A stretch of 64,000 nt of DNA, taken from NCBI RefSeq assembly GCF_029714305.1, contig NZ_CP121647.1, positions 4,298,501-4,362,500 on the forward strand, in the 5' to 3' direction. Positions 28,361 to 36,874 of this stretch are shown piece after piece. The position numbers and the translations under genes were made by a program. The notes under the pieces are model-generated. The model was not told where the DNA came from and ran no database searches. It saw only the letters and a list, made by a program, of their open reading frames with translations. Every line of letters begins with the position of its first letter. The first letter of the stretch is position 1. This DNA comes from Bradyrhizobium sp. CB3481 (GTDB taxonomy: Bacteria > Pseudomonadota > Alphaproteobacteria > Rhizobiales > Xanthobacteraceae).

Positions 28361-29026
28361 ATGGCGCGGACGATCGGCTCACACGGCCCCAAGACGATGG
28401 AGGCGATCCGCAAGGCTGGGCTGCGCCTGATCTTCGAGCATGGCTACGCCGCGATGAGCCTGCGCCAGCTCGCGGCCGAAGTCGGGATCCAATCGGGCTC
28501 GCTCTACAACCATATCTCGACCAAGCAGGAATTGCTGTTCGACCTGATACGGGACCACATCAACGAACTGCTTCGCCAGCTCGACCGCGCCCTGGAAGGC
28601 AAGCAGCGGCCGGCCGACAAGCTGCGCGCCTTCACTGCCTTCCACGTTACCTACCACATGACCAAGAAGCGCGAGGTCTTCATCGCCAATTCCGAGCTGC
28701 GCAGCCTCGAGCAGAAAAATTACGAGGAGATCGTGGCGCTGCGCGGCGCCTATGAGCGGCGGCTGGCGGACATCCTCAGCGAAGGCGTCGCCGAGTGCGA
28801 GTTCGATGTCGTAGATATCCAGGTGGCGACCTTTGCGATCCTGGCCCTGTTGACCGGCCTGACCACCTGGTACCGACCCGGCGGCCGCCTCACGAAGGAG
28901 GCCATCGTCGCCGCCCATGAGAAGATGGTACTGTCGGGCGTCGCCCCCAGCGCGGCGTCGGAGCGGGCTCGAACCAAGCGCGCGCCTTCCCGCCTCGCAG
29001 CGCGCGGCAAGCCGGCGCGCCGGTGA
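28361..29026 (+). CDS. TetR-family regulator, 221 aa
   Basis: The N-terminal TetR HTH ([40 protein letters not shown]) is followed by a helical ligand domain with [20 protein letters not shown]. The C-terminal 25 residues are basic and low complexity. GAGAGG lies before the ATG. Divergent from ivd, it probably represses the leucine/isovalerate operon, perhaps responding to an acyl-CoA; this is inferred from position. It forms an operon with the Lrp gene, one base apart. Confidence 0.88.
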   Translation: MARTIGSHGPKTMEAIRKAGLRLIFEHGYAAMSLRQLAAEVGIQSGSLYNHISTKQELLFDLIRDHINELLRQLDRALEGKQRPADKLRAFTAFHVTYHMTKKREVFIANSELRSLEQKNYEEIVALRGAYERRLADILSEGVAECEFDVVDIQVATFAILALLTGLTTWYRPGGRLTKEAIVAAHEKMVLSGVAPSAASERARTKRAPSRLAARGKPARR

Positions 29027-29027
29027 G

Positions 29028-29531
29028 ATGCCCATGACGGAACGCCCGCCCCTCGACGAGATCGACCTGAAAATACTGTCGGAGCTGCAGCGGGACGGGC
29101 GCATCCGCAACAACGAGCTGGCGGAACGGGTTGGCCTCTCGGAGCCGCCGTGCCGGCGCCGCGTCCGCGCCCTGCGCGAGCGCGGTTACGTCAGCGCCAT
29201 CAGGGCCACGCTCGACGAAAAGCTGCTGGGCTACGAGGTGATTTCCTTTGTCCTGATCCAGCTGCAGAGCCAGGCCCAGGGTCCGCTGCAGACGTTCGAG
29301 AGATCGGTCGCTGCGCTGCCATTGGTCCTGCAGGTCTGGCGGATTTCGGGCGACGCCGACTACCTTCTCAAATGCGTGGCGCGAAACGTCGAGGGCACGC
29401 ACCAGCAGCTTCTGCAGTTCTCAGCGATGCCCGAGGTCCGCAACATCAGGACGTTCCCGGTGCTCGGCGCCGCCAAGGATGCGCCGCTGCCGATCCCGTC
29501 GAGCCCGATAGCGTCGGATCCGTCCCGATAG
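29028..29531 (+). CDS. Lrp/AsnC-family regulator, 167 aa
   Basis: An AsnC-type HTH (LDEIDLKILSELQRDGRIRN, ELAERVGLSEPPCRRRVRAL) plus the RAM effector-binding domain (GYEVISFVLIQL, VWRISGDADYLLKCVARNVE). ATG at 29028 comes one base after the tetR stop; ATG at 29034 is an alternative. Placed with TetR next to leucine catabolism, it may sense leucine, but Lrp homologues vary in ligand. Confidence 0.9.
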   Translation: MPMTERPPLDEIDLKILSELQRDGRIRNNELAERVGLSEPPCRRRVRALRERGYVSAIRATLDEKLLGYEVISFVLIQLQSQAQGPLQTFERSVAALPLVLQVWRISGDADYLLKCVARNVEGTHQQLLQFSAMPEVRNIRTFPVLGAAKDAPLPIPSSPIASDPSR

Positions 29532-29566
29532 CCTGCCCGCCATGCGGGCGCGCGGCACGACCGGCT

Positions 29567-29872
29567 CTAGTGGGTCCAGGGCTCGACGCGCTTGAAGGCG
29601 AAATTGTCGGCGTAGGCGACCGCCCGCTGCACCGAATCCTTCGGCTCGATCACCTGGTAGGCAATGCCCTTGCGCTCGCAATAGGCGATCGCGTCTTCCT
29701 TGGTGTCGAACCGCAGGGTGAGCTGCTGCTTCATGTCGGTCGAAGCGGTCCAGCCCATCAGCGGCTCCACGGCCCGCGGGTGCTCCGGCTCATAGTCAAG
29801 CTGCCATTCCTGGGCGTTGGCCCGGCCCGATTGCATCGCGTTCTTGGCGGGCTTGAAAATCCGTGCGGTCAT
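29567..29872 (-). CDS. ETC complex I-associated subunit, NDUFS4-type, 101 aa
   Basis: Starts MTARIFKPAKNAMQSG and contains EWQLDYEPEHPRAVEPLMGW, DMKQQLTLRFDTKEDAIAY and YADNFAFKRVEPWTH, the pattern of the 18-kDa accessory subunit of NADH dehydrogenase in alphaproteobacteria and mitochondria. It is encoded far from any nuo cluster, as is usual. The frame is open far upstream, but homology fixes the start at 29872. Confidence 0.9.
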   Translation of the reverse strand: MTARIFKPAKNAMQSGRANAQEWQLDYEPEHPRAVEPLMGWTASTDMKQQLTLRFDTKEDAIAYCERKGIAYQVIEPKDSVQRAVAYADNFAFKRVEPWTH

Positions 29873-30100
29873 GGATGGTCGGGTCCTCGATCGATCTGCG
29901 ACATGGTAACGGTTGGTGGAAACGGCCGGGATAGTATAGAGACACCTTTCAGAGAATTGAGCGGTGATTCCAGAAACCCGGATGTACCATTTCCGTACCG
30001 GTATAGTCATTATGCCGTACTGTGACAATCTAGGGCTATCCGGCGCCCGGGACCCCGGCTTGCGGCGCGATCTCCCCGAAGGCATCACGAAGCGGCACCC

Positions 30101-31261
30101 ATGAAAATCAACGCAACCCTGCCCGATAAAGGACGCGATCTCCGGCTCGACCTGTTTCGCGGGGTCGCAAACTGGGCGATCTACCTCGACCATATCCCCG
30201 ACAATGTCGTGAACTGGATCACCACCCGCAATTACGGGTTCAGCGACGCGGCCGACCTCTTCGTCTTCATTTCCGGCTATACCGCCTCGTTCGTCTATGC
30301 CCGGATGATGCTCGAACGCGGCTTCATCGTCGGCGCCACGCGGCTGACCAAGCGGGTCTGGCAGCTCTACGTCGCCCACATCATCCTGTTCGTGATCTAC
30401 ATCGCCTCGATCAGCTACCTGGCGCTGCGCTTCGGCGATTCCGAGCTGGTCAACGAATTCAACGTGGTCGGGCTGATCGACAACGCGACCGAAACGCTGC
30501 GGCAAGGGCTGTTCCTGAAGTTCAAGCCGGTCAATCTCGACGTGCTGCCGCTCTACATCGTGCTGATGGGACTGTTTCCCCCGGTGCTGTGGATCATGCT
30601 GCGCCAGCCCAACTGGACCATGCTGGCCGCGATCGCGCTGTGGCTGGTGTCGCGCCAGACCGGCTGGAACCTGCCGGCCTACCCGGTCGGCACCTGGTAC
30701 TTCAATCCGTTCGCCTGGCAGGTGCTGTTCGTGTTCGGCGCCTGGTGCGCGCTCGGCGGCGCCCGCAAGAACCTCGCCATCATCAACGCGCCCGTCACCC
30801 TGTACCTGTGCATCGGCTACCTGATCTTCTCGCTGATCATGACGATGGCGGGCCGCTTCCCGGCGTTCGGCGAGATGTTCCCGCACTGGCTGTTTTCGGC
30901 GTTCAACCCGAACGACAAGACTAACCTTGCCCCCTACCGCTTCCTGCATTTCGTCGCGATCGTGATCCTCGTCATCCGCTTCGTGCCAAAGGAATGGCCC
31001 GGGTTGGAATGGAAGATCTTCGATCCGCTGGTGGTGTGCGGCCAGCAGTCGCTCGCCGTGTTCTGCGTCGGCGTGTTCCTGTCCTTCGTCGGCCATTTCG
31101 AGCTGTCGCTGAGCTCGGGGTCACTGTTCGCGCAGATCTTCGTCAGCGTGACCGGAATCGCGATCATGACCATCGTCGCCTATTACATTTCCTGGTCGAA
31201 GCGGCAGGACAAGCCGCTCAAGCCGGCGGCGCCGAAAGCCACTCCGGCGGCTTCCGGCTGA
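30101..31261 (+). CDS. opgC: OpgC-family membrane acyltransferase, 386 aa
   Basis: OpgC proteins add succinyl groups to osmoregulated periplasmic glucans. The N-terminus RDLRLDLFRGVANWAIYLDH and GFSDAADLFVFISGYTASF are the family signature, with about ten membrane helices after it. The tail is basic and Pro/Ala-rich. It converges on the carbamoyltransferase gene over a shared hairpin. The glucan substrate is inferred from the family only; no opgG or opgH lies in the window. Confidence 0.88.
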   Translation: MKINATLPDKGRDLRLDLFRGVANWAIYLDHIPDNVVNWITTRNYGFSDAADLFVFISGYTASFVYARMMLERGFIVGATRLTKRVWQLYVAHIILFVIYIASISYLALRFGDSELVNEFNVVGLIDNATETLRQGLFLKFKPVNLDVLPLYIVLMGLFPPVLWIMLRQPNWTMLAAIALWLVSRQTGWNLPAYPVGTWYFNPFAWQVLFVFGAWCALGGARKNLAIINAPVTLYLCIGYLIFSLIMTMAGRFPAFGEMFPHWLFSAFNPNDKTNLAPYRFLHFVAIVILVIRFVPKEWPGLEWKIFDPLVVCGQQSLAVFCVGVFLSFVGHFELSLSSGSLFAQIFVSVTGIAIMTIVAYYISWSKRQDKPLKPAAPKATPAASG

Positions 31262-31270
31262 CGCGCGGCG

Positions 31271-31288
31271 GCCGGCCTTTAGGCCGGC
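31271..31288. terminator. Shared hairpin at convergent gene ends
   Basis: GCCGGCCT and AGGCCGGC form a perfect 8-bp stem with a 2-base centre, placed across the stop codon of the carbamoyltransferase and 10 bp after the opgC stop. There is no long T-run, so it is a weak or factor-assisted terminator. Confidence 0.45.
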
Positions 31289-33090
31289 TGCGCCGTCGAG
31301 GCCACCAGCGTCCGCACGTCGGCGTAGACGTTGAGCACCGGCGCGACCACCTTGTGCATCCTGTTCTTCGAGACGATCGTATCGTGGATGACCAGATGAT
31401 CGACGCCGGTGGTCAGGAAGCAGTTCATGGCGTCCTGCGGCGTTTCCACGATCGGTTCGCCCTTGATGTTGAATGAGGTATTGATCAGCACGGGAACGCC
31501 GGTCAGCGCCTCAAACTCCTTCAGCAGGCGATACAGCATCGGGTTGGTTTCCTCGCGCACGGTCTGGACGCGCGCCGTGCCGTCGACGTGCACGATCGCC
31601 GGAATCTTATCCCGCCATTCTGATCGTACCGGCTTGGCGATCAGCATGAAGGGCGAGTCTTCATCGCCTTCGAAAATTGCCTTCATGCGCTCGGCCAGCA
31701 CGATCGGCGCAAACGGCCGGAACGCCTGCCGGTGCTTGACGCGGCTGTTGAGGATGTCCTTCATTTCGGCCTTGCGCGGATCGGCAATCAGGCTGCGGTT
31801 GCCGAGCGCGCGCGGCCCGAATTCCGAACGATCCTGAAACCAGCCAATCACCTTCTGCTCGGCCAGCAGCTTTGCAGTGTCACGGCAGACATTGTCGCTC
31901 CTGACGACATCGGCCTGGATTTTGACCAGAAACTTCTGCAACTCCTTAGTGACGTCCTGATCGCTGTAGCGCCGGCCGACATAGGCGTGATCCATCACAA
32001 AGCCGCGGCGCTGCTTGAGGACCTCGAGCCAGCCATAATAGGCGCAGCCGATCGCGATGCCGTCATCGCCCGCGGCGGGCTGGATCCAGACGTTCTCAAA
32101 CCCGGCTTCACGTGCGAGACGCCCATTCGCCACACAATTGAGGGCTACGCCGCCGGCCATCGTGAGGTTCTTCGCGCCGGTGGTTTCGCGCAGCCAGCGG
32201 GCGCGGGCGAGCAGCACGTTCTCGGTGTCGTCCTGCGTGCGCCAGGCGACATCCTCCCAGTGCCGCATCGCCGGGCTCTTTTCCCAATTGCTGCCGGGCT
32301 CGAACACGTAAGGCTGCTTGAATTCGGCGGTCCAATGCGGCACGTGCAGCTTGCCGTCGTGCATCTCCAGCAGATGCTTGACCTGGTCGGGGCGGCCATA
32401 CGGCGCCAGCCCCATCAGCTCACCGCATTTATTCCAGTCGCCGAAGATGTAGGTCGAGGCGCGGCTGTAGAGCGCTCCGAGCCCGGGCATATTGTAGAAC
32501 TCGTCGCTCAGGAAACCGCGGTCCGGCTCCATCCAGACCTTTTTCAGGCACTCGAGCGTCGTGCCGTTGAAGCGATAATAGCTCTCAGATTCGCGCGCCA
32601 AGGGCGTCGCCGTATCGCCGGCCGGAAATGATTCCATGACATCCGAGCGGTAGCTGCCGACGCCGTCGACGATCATCACGACGCCTTCCTCGAACGGGGA
32701 GACCGCAAACGCACTGTAGGCGTGCGCGAGGTGGTGGGAGATCGTCACCACCTTGTCCGAATGTTTCAGATAGAGCGGATGCTTGGCCGCCTCGCCGCGC
32801 TCGAAGTCCGGCAGAAAGCCCGGCGCGTCGAAATAGACCAGCCGCTCCTCCATCTCCGGGACCGGGAGAATGTAGCAGTTGCGCACCACCAGATCGACGT
32901 CGTCTAACGTGATGCCTTCGGCTTCGAGAACGTAGTCGATCACTTCTTTGTAGAAGCCGGAGGCGTGCTTGGCGCGCGTGATGCGCTCCTTGGCGATCGC
33001 AAAGGCGATCGCACCGTCGCGCAGCAGGCAGGCGCTCACATCGTGGTCGTAGGTGTTCAGGCCAAGAACATAAGTGTGTTTTTTGGGCAT
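31279..33090 (-). CDS. NodU/CmcH-type carbamoyltransferase, 603 aa
   Basis: Transfers a carbamoyl group from carbamoyl phosphate through carbamoyl-AMP to a hydroxyl. The N-terminal Kae1-like domain has LGLNTYDHDVSACLL, the metal His motif SHHLAHAYSAF and VDGVGS. MAGGVALNCVANGRL follows, and the C-terminal part has FQDRSEFGPRALGNRSLIA and LINTSFNIKGEPIVET. NodU makes carbamoylated Nod factors, but no nod genes are here, so the acceptor is unknown. Length fits the family. It converges on opgC. Confidence 0.88.
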   Translation of the reverse strand: MPKKHTYVLGLNTYDHDVSACLLRDGAIAFAIAKERITRAKHASGFYKEVIDYVLEAEGITLDDVDLVVRNCYILPVPEMEERLVYFDAPGFLPDFERGEAAKHPLYLKHSDKVVTISHHLAHAYSAFAVSPFEEGVVMIVDGVGSYRSDVMESFPAGDTATPLARESESYYRFNGTTLECLKKVWMEPDRGFLSDEFYNMPGLGALYSRASTYIFGDWNKCGELMGLAPYGRPDQVKHLLEMHDGKLHVPHWTAEFKQPYVFEPGSNWEKSPAMRHWEDVAWRTQDDTENVLLARARWLRETTGAKNLTMAGGVALNCVANGRLAREAGFENVWIQPAAGDDGIAIGCAYYGWLEVLKQRRGFVMDHAYVGRRYSDQDVTKELQKFLVKIQADVVRSDNVCRDTAKLLAEQKVIGWFQDRSEFGPRALGNRSLIADPRKAEMKDILNSRVKHRQAFRPFAPIVLAERMKAIFEGDEDSPFMLIAKPVRSEWRDKIPAIVHVDGTARVQTVREETNPMLYRLLKEFEALTGVPVLINTSFNIKGEPIVETPQDAMNCFLTTGVDHLVIHDTIVSKNRMHKVVAPVLNVYADVRTLVASTAQPA

Positions 33091-33423
33091 GTTTACTCGT
33101 TAAGGCGGGATCGTCTTACGCTGAGAAAATGGAAATCGTGTCGAGATCAAGTTGCCGGCGTGGCCGTGCCGTAGCTTCCATGAGATTTCCGCAGCGCACA
33201 ACCATCGGTGTTCAGCAAGTATTCAGGAACATGAACGGCGCGACGTCCAGAAATTCACGGTGGCCTGCCTTAACTTGACCTTACCTGCCCTTATTAATAA
33301 AGTCCCGAAAGCTCGATAGAACCTTGTAAAATATTGTCTTAACGCATCTGAACCGATAACTTTCTCGCGCGTCTAAGTGAGATAGTGAAGTCCAGATGTT
33401 TGGAAGTGACCGGAGACTCTCGA
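33091..33423. other. AT-richer intergenic region with divergent promoters
   Basis: About 330 bp between the carbamoyltransferase and the Gly/Arg-rich protein gene. It is clearly more AT-rich than its surroundings, with TTATTAATAAAG and TAAAATATTG stretches. I see no gene or clear hairpin; promoters in both directions are expected here. Confidence 0.5.
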
Positions 33424-33696
33424 ATGGCTAAACGCTACAATATCCTGACCCGCTGCCTCGCAGCGCTGGCATTGTTGTTCGTCTACGTCGCCAGCACCTC
33501 TGCCATTCTGGTGGGCGCAACGACCTCGCCGGCGCAGGCCTATCGCGGCGGCCGTGGCTTCTATCGCGGCGGTGGCCGTGGCTTCTATCGTGGTGGTCGC
33601 GGCTTCTATCGCGGTCGTGGCTTCTATGGTGGGCCGGTTGTTGTGGGCCCGCGCTGCTGGTGGAACCCCTACGGCGTCCGCGTCTGCAGGTGGTAA
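33424..33696 (+). CDS. Secreted Gly/Arg/Tyr-rich repeat protein, 90 aa
   Basis: A long signal sequence (MAKRYNILTRCLAALALLF, cleavage near AQA/YR) leads to four or five copies of GRGFYRGG, then GPVVVGPRCWWNPYGVRVCRW with two Cys. GGAG lies 8 nt before the ATG; an upstream in-frame start at 33385 lacks a site. Similar short GFRGG/GFYRGG proteins are common in Bradyrhizobium, with unknown role. Confidence 0.75.
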   Translation: MAKRYNILTRCLAALALLFVYVASTSAILVGATTSPAQAYRGGRGFYRGGGRGFYRGGRGFYRGRGFYGGPVVVGPRCWWNPYGVRVCRW

Positions 33697-33742
33697 TATA
33701 GATCGATCGCCGTCATCTCACACGGCATCAAGACAAGACAGG

Positions 33743-33773
33743 GGCGCGCCGGACACATGCGGCGCGCCTTTTT
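33743..33773 (+). terminator. Rho-independent terminator
   Basis: Stem GGCGCGCC/GGCGCGCC with a 10-nt loop, followed by TTTTT. It lies 46 bp after the Gly/Arg-rich protein gene. Confidence 0.85.
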
Positions 33774-33848
33774 CTTTGACAACTATGCTGGCAAATCTTC
33801 TTTGGCAGATCGCGCCGAGATCGAAGAGCGATCCGGTCCGCTCTCAAA

Positions 33849-34946
33849 CTAGCTTGCCAGCCTCGGAAGCAGCTTCAGCGCGTTGCCGCGCTCGATCGCT
33901 CCGATCTGTTCATCCGTGAACACGCCCGCCTCGCGCAAACCCTTCACATGGTCGCTTCCGTTGCGGTACGGAAAATCTGTTCCGAACACGATCTGCGACG
34001 GCGGGATGATCGCCGCCAGCGCCGACATCGCGCTGCGGTTCGAGGTCTGCGCGGTGTCGTAGAAGAAACGTTTCAGCTCCGCGAGCGTGCCGTCCGGCAC
34101 CGTCTCCTTGGTCTTCGGCACCAGCAGCGGGTGGCGCACGAAGCGCTCGATCAGGAACGGCATCGTTCCGCCGGCATGCGAGAATATCCAGCGGATATCG
34201 GGAAACCGCCGCGCATTGCCGGAGAAGACGATGTCGGCGATGGTGCGCGTCGTGTCGGTGCCGAACTCGATCATCACAGGCGGCTGCGTCGGCACCAGGT
34301 TCACGCAGCAATTCGCCGCGGTTGGATGGGTGTAGACCAGCACCTTGCGCCGGTTCAGCTCCTCCATGACAGGCAGAAACAGCGCATCGCCAAGCCATTT
34401 GTCGCCGTAGCTCGTCATCAGCGCGATGCCGTCGGCCTTCAGCGTGTCGAGCGCGTAGGCGAGTTCGCGCAGGCTGCCTTCGGTGTCAGTGAGCGGCAGC
34501 ATGGCGAAATTGCCGAATCGTCCCGGATAATCGGCAACGAGCTTGGCGGCATATTCATTCGCCTCGCGGCAGAGCCGTCGCGCCGCATCGCCCTTGGTGA
34601 AATTGACGGCCGGCGTCGTCACTGACAGCATCGACGTCGCGATGCCGGCCTTGTCCATGTCATCGAGCGATTTCTCGATCGTCCAGTTCTTCATCAGGGG
34701 ATCGCCGAAGCCGGCGTCGTTCGACGCCGTCACATAGGTCGGCGGCGACAGATGATGATGGACGTCAATCCGGAACGGCTTTGCGCTGGTGCTTTGTGCG
34801 GCGGCCCGCTTGCCGCCGGCCGCCGTCGTTAGGGCCAGCGCGCCGGCGCCGAGCATGAAGCCGCGCCGGCTTGTTGCGGAGACTGACGGACTGGCTGGGC
34901 CGCAGCAAAAGCATCCCCGCAGCGGGGGCGTACGCAAATCCATCAT
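33849..34946 (-). CDS. Tat-exported amidohydrolase, ACMSD-like, 365 aa
   Basis: Metal-dependent hydrolase or decarboxylase of the amidohydrolase-2 group. The N-terminus has a Tat motif (SRRGFMLGAGALALTT). The barrel has DVHHHLSPP (HxH metal pair), VYTHPTA, IFSHAGGTMPFL and GTDFPY (metal Asp). GGGGAG before a double ATG (34946/34943) sets the start; an open stretch to 35117 lacks homology. It is the last of three minus-strand catabolic genes. A periplasmic ring-opening or decarboxylating role is plausible; the substrate is unknown. Confidence 0.85.
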   Translation of the reverse strand: MMDLRTPPLRGCFCCGPASPSVSATSRRGFMLGAGALALTTAAGGKRAAAQSTSAKPFRIDVHHHLSPPTYVTASNDAGFGDPLMKNWTIEKSLDDMDKAGIATSMLSVTTPAVNFTKGDAARRLCREANEYAAKLVADYPGRFGNFAMLPLTDTEGSLRELAYALDTLKADGIALMTSYGDKWLGDALFLPVMEELNRRKVLVYTHPTAANCCVNLVPTQPPVMIEFGTDTTRTIADIVFSGNARRFPDIRWIFSHAGGTMPFLIERFVRHPLLVPKTKETVPDGTLAELKRFFYDTAQTSNRSAMSALAAIIPPSQIVFGTDFPYRNGSDHVKGLREAGVFTDEQIGAIERGNALKLLPRLAS

Positions 34947-34987
34947 TTGTTCTCTCCCCAATTCTTGTTTATTATCGCGCGCCGCCT

Positions 34988-35764
34988 TCAGCCGTCGAGA
35001 ATGGCAACCGCACGGGTCCAGCCGGCGGATGCGCGCTCGATCTTCACCGGGAAGCACGATACCATGAAGCCGGTCGACGGCAGCTGCTCGAGATTGTGCA
35101 GCTTCTCGAGGTGGCAATAGCTGATATGGCGGCCAGCCTTGTGGCCTTCCCAGATCAGGTTGGCGTCCTTGGTCTCGGCATATTTTTTCGCGGTGTAGAC
35201 GAATGGCGCATCCCAGCTCCAGCCATCGGTACCGGTCAGCCGCACGCCGCGCTCCAGGAGATACATCGTCGCCTCATAGCCCATGCCGCAGCCGGAGACG
35301 ACGTAATCGGGCCTGCCATATTTGGCGCCGGCGCTGGTATTGACCACGACGATTTCGAGCGGCGACAGCGTGTGCCCGATTCGCTTCAATTCCGCCTCGA
35401 CATCCTTGGCAGTCGTGACGTAGCCGTCAGCAAAATGCCGGAAATCCAGCTTCACGCCGGGCTGAAGACACCATTCCAGCGGCACCTCGTCGATCGTCCA
35501 GGAACGCTCGCCACGGTTCATGGTGGGATGGAAGTGCCAGGGCGCGTCCAGATGGGTGCCATTGTGGGTGGAGAGCGATACCTGCTCCACCGCCCAGCCC
35601 TGCCCATCCGGCAGGTCTTCGGCCCTGAGCCCGTCGAAGAACTGCAGCATGCGCGGCAGGCCCTGCTGGTGATCGATATACTGGATGGTCGGATGATTGC
35701 CGGGCGGATCCGCCGGCACGTCATTTTGCAGCGGAACGGAAATGTCGATCAATTTGCGTGCCAT
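34988..35764 (-). CDS. Cyclase family protein (kynurenine formamidase-like), 258 aa
   Basis: The zinc motif HNGTHLDAPWHF (HxGTHxDxPxHF) and WDAPFVYTAKKY define the cyclase/KynB fold, which hydrolyses aryl formamides, cyclic amides or isatin-type compounds. MARKLIDISVPLQNDVPADP is a normal family start. It lies 41 bp before the amidohydrolase and after the FAH gene on the same strand, so the three are likely one operon. Confidence 0.85.
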   Translation of the reverse strand: MARKLIDISVPLQNDVPADPPGNHPTIQYIDHQQGLPRMLQFFDGLRAEDLPDGQGWAVEQVSLSTHNGTHLDAPWHFHPTMNRGERSWTIDEVPLEWCLQPGVKLDFRHFADGYVTTAKDVEAELKRIGHTLSPLEIVVVNTSAGAKYGRPDYVVSGCGMGYEATMYLLERGVRLTGTDGWSWDAPFVYTAKKYAETKDANLIWEGHKAGRHISYCHLEKLHNLEQLPSTGFMVSCFPVKIERASAGWTRAVAILDG

Positions 35765-35803
35765 GGCGTTTCCTCTCTGGACGTTTCTTGTTGCGCGAGC
35801 CGC

Positions 35804-36787
35804 CTACTGCCGCTCGACCCGGTTCTTCAAAATGCCGATCTTTTCGACCTCGAGCTCAATCGTATCGCCGTGTTCGAGATACCAGCCGAGTTCGAGACCA
35901 CAGCCATTGCCGACGGTGCCGGAGCCGATGAATTCGCCGGGCATCAGCGTCTCGTCCTGGCTGACATGGGCGATGATCTCCTCGAACGGGAATAGCATGC
36001 CCTCGCTGATGCCTTGCGAACGTGTCTTGCCGTTGACCCGCGCTTCCATCTTCAGTTTGTAGGGATCGCCGATCTCGTCCGGCGTGACAATCCACGGCCC
36101 CATCACATTGCCGCCGTCAAAACTCTTGCCTTTCGCCGGGCCGAGCCGCCCCTCCATTTCGATGCGCTGGGCATCGCGCGCGGAAAAATCGTTGAAGATC
36201 GTATAGCCGAAGATGTGATCCTTGGCCTTCGCAGCGGAGATGTTGGCGCCCTTATTCTTCGTGATGATGCCGAATTCCAATTCGTAATCCATCACCTTGC
36301 TGTAGCGCGGCCATTTCACCGTCGTGTTGGTGCCGCGCACGCTGAAGCGGTTGGTGATGTAGTAGATCGGCTGCCTGCGATAGACCTCCGGCAGTTCGCC
36401 GAGCGGCTCGGCCTCGATCCGCGCCAGCTCCGCCATATCGTTTCGGGCGCGCGCGGCAAGCTTGAGCTGCCCGCGAGGGGCCTGCAGGATGTGCAGCGGG
36501 AACGACATCCCGTCCCGCATCTGCCGCGGCTCGGGTACAGGCGCGAGAATTTCCGCTCCGGACACCGGCGCCGACAGGCTCTCGTCCTTACCATGCTGAT
36601 CGAACAGCTTTGCCGCCTGTTCGAGCGCGCCTTCGCCGGCGTCGATCAACGCCAGCATCGATGCGAAGGCCGGATTGGCGCCGCCGGCGCGGCTGGCGGC
36701 GGCCGCCAGATCGAACAGAAGCGTATCGCCTCCATGCACGAGCCCGATCTTTTCCTGTCCGCCGGATTTGAATGTCGCGAGTTTCAC
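35804..36787 (-). CDS. Fumarylacetoacetate hydrolase family protein, 327 aa
   Basis: C-C bond hydrolase or isomerase of ring-cleavage products. Contains YYITNRFSVRGTNTTVKWP, DYELEFGIITKNKG (metal Glu), GYTIFNDFSARDAQ, GKSFDGGNVMGPWIVTPDE and GEFIGSGTVGNGCGLE. The start is GTG at 36787 with AGGGG upstream (MKLATFKSGGQEKIGL). It is the first gene of the minus-strand operon, divergent from the ABC transporter. Confidence 0.88.
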   Translation of the reverse strand: MKLATFKSGGQEKIGLVHGGDTLLFDLAAAASRAGGANPAFASMLALIDAGEGALEQAAKLFDQHGKDESLSAPVSGAEILAPVPEPRQMRDGMSFPLHILQAPRGQLKLAARARNDMAELARIEAEPLGELPEVYRRQPIYYITNRFSVRGTNTTVKWPRYSKVMDYELEFGIITKNKGANISAAKAKDHIFGYTIFNDFSARDAQRIEMEGRLGPAKGKSFDGGNVMGPWIVTPDEIGDPYKLKMEARVNGKTRSQGISEGMLFPFEEIIAHVSQDETLMPGEFIGSGTVGNGCGLELGWYLEHGDTIELEVEKIGILKNRVERQ

Positions 36788-36874
36788 TGGATGCACCCCT
36801 TGTGTTCTGTCGAAATATATGATCAAAAAAAATATCGATAAACAAGACAGAAAAATGTGACTGGGAGAGTACCC
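36788..36874. promoter_or_regulatory. Divergent promoter region of the FAH operon and ABC operon
   Basis: An 87-bp AT-rich gap with AAATATATGATC, an A-run and TATCGATA on a GC-rich background. Both operons must start here. The GntR protein encoded at 37808 is the natural candidate to bind. Confidence 0.55.

Noticed and set aside
29873..31096. Long minus-strand frame running through opgC into the complex I subunit gene
   Set aside because: Only the last 101 codons match a family; the rest is antisense to opgC.
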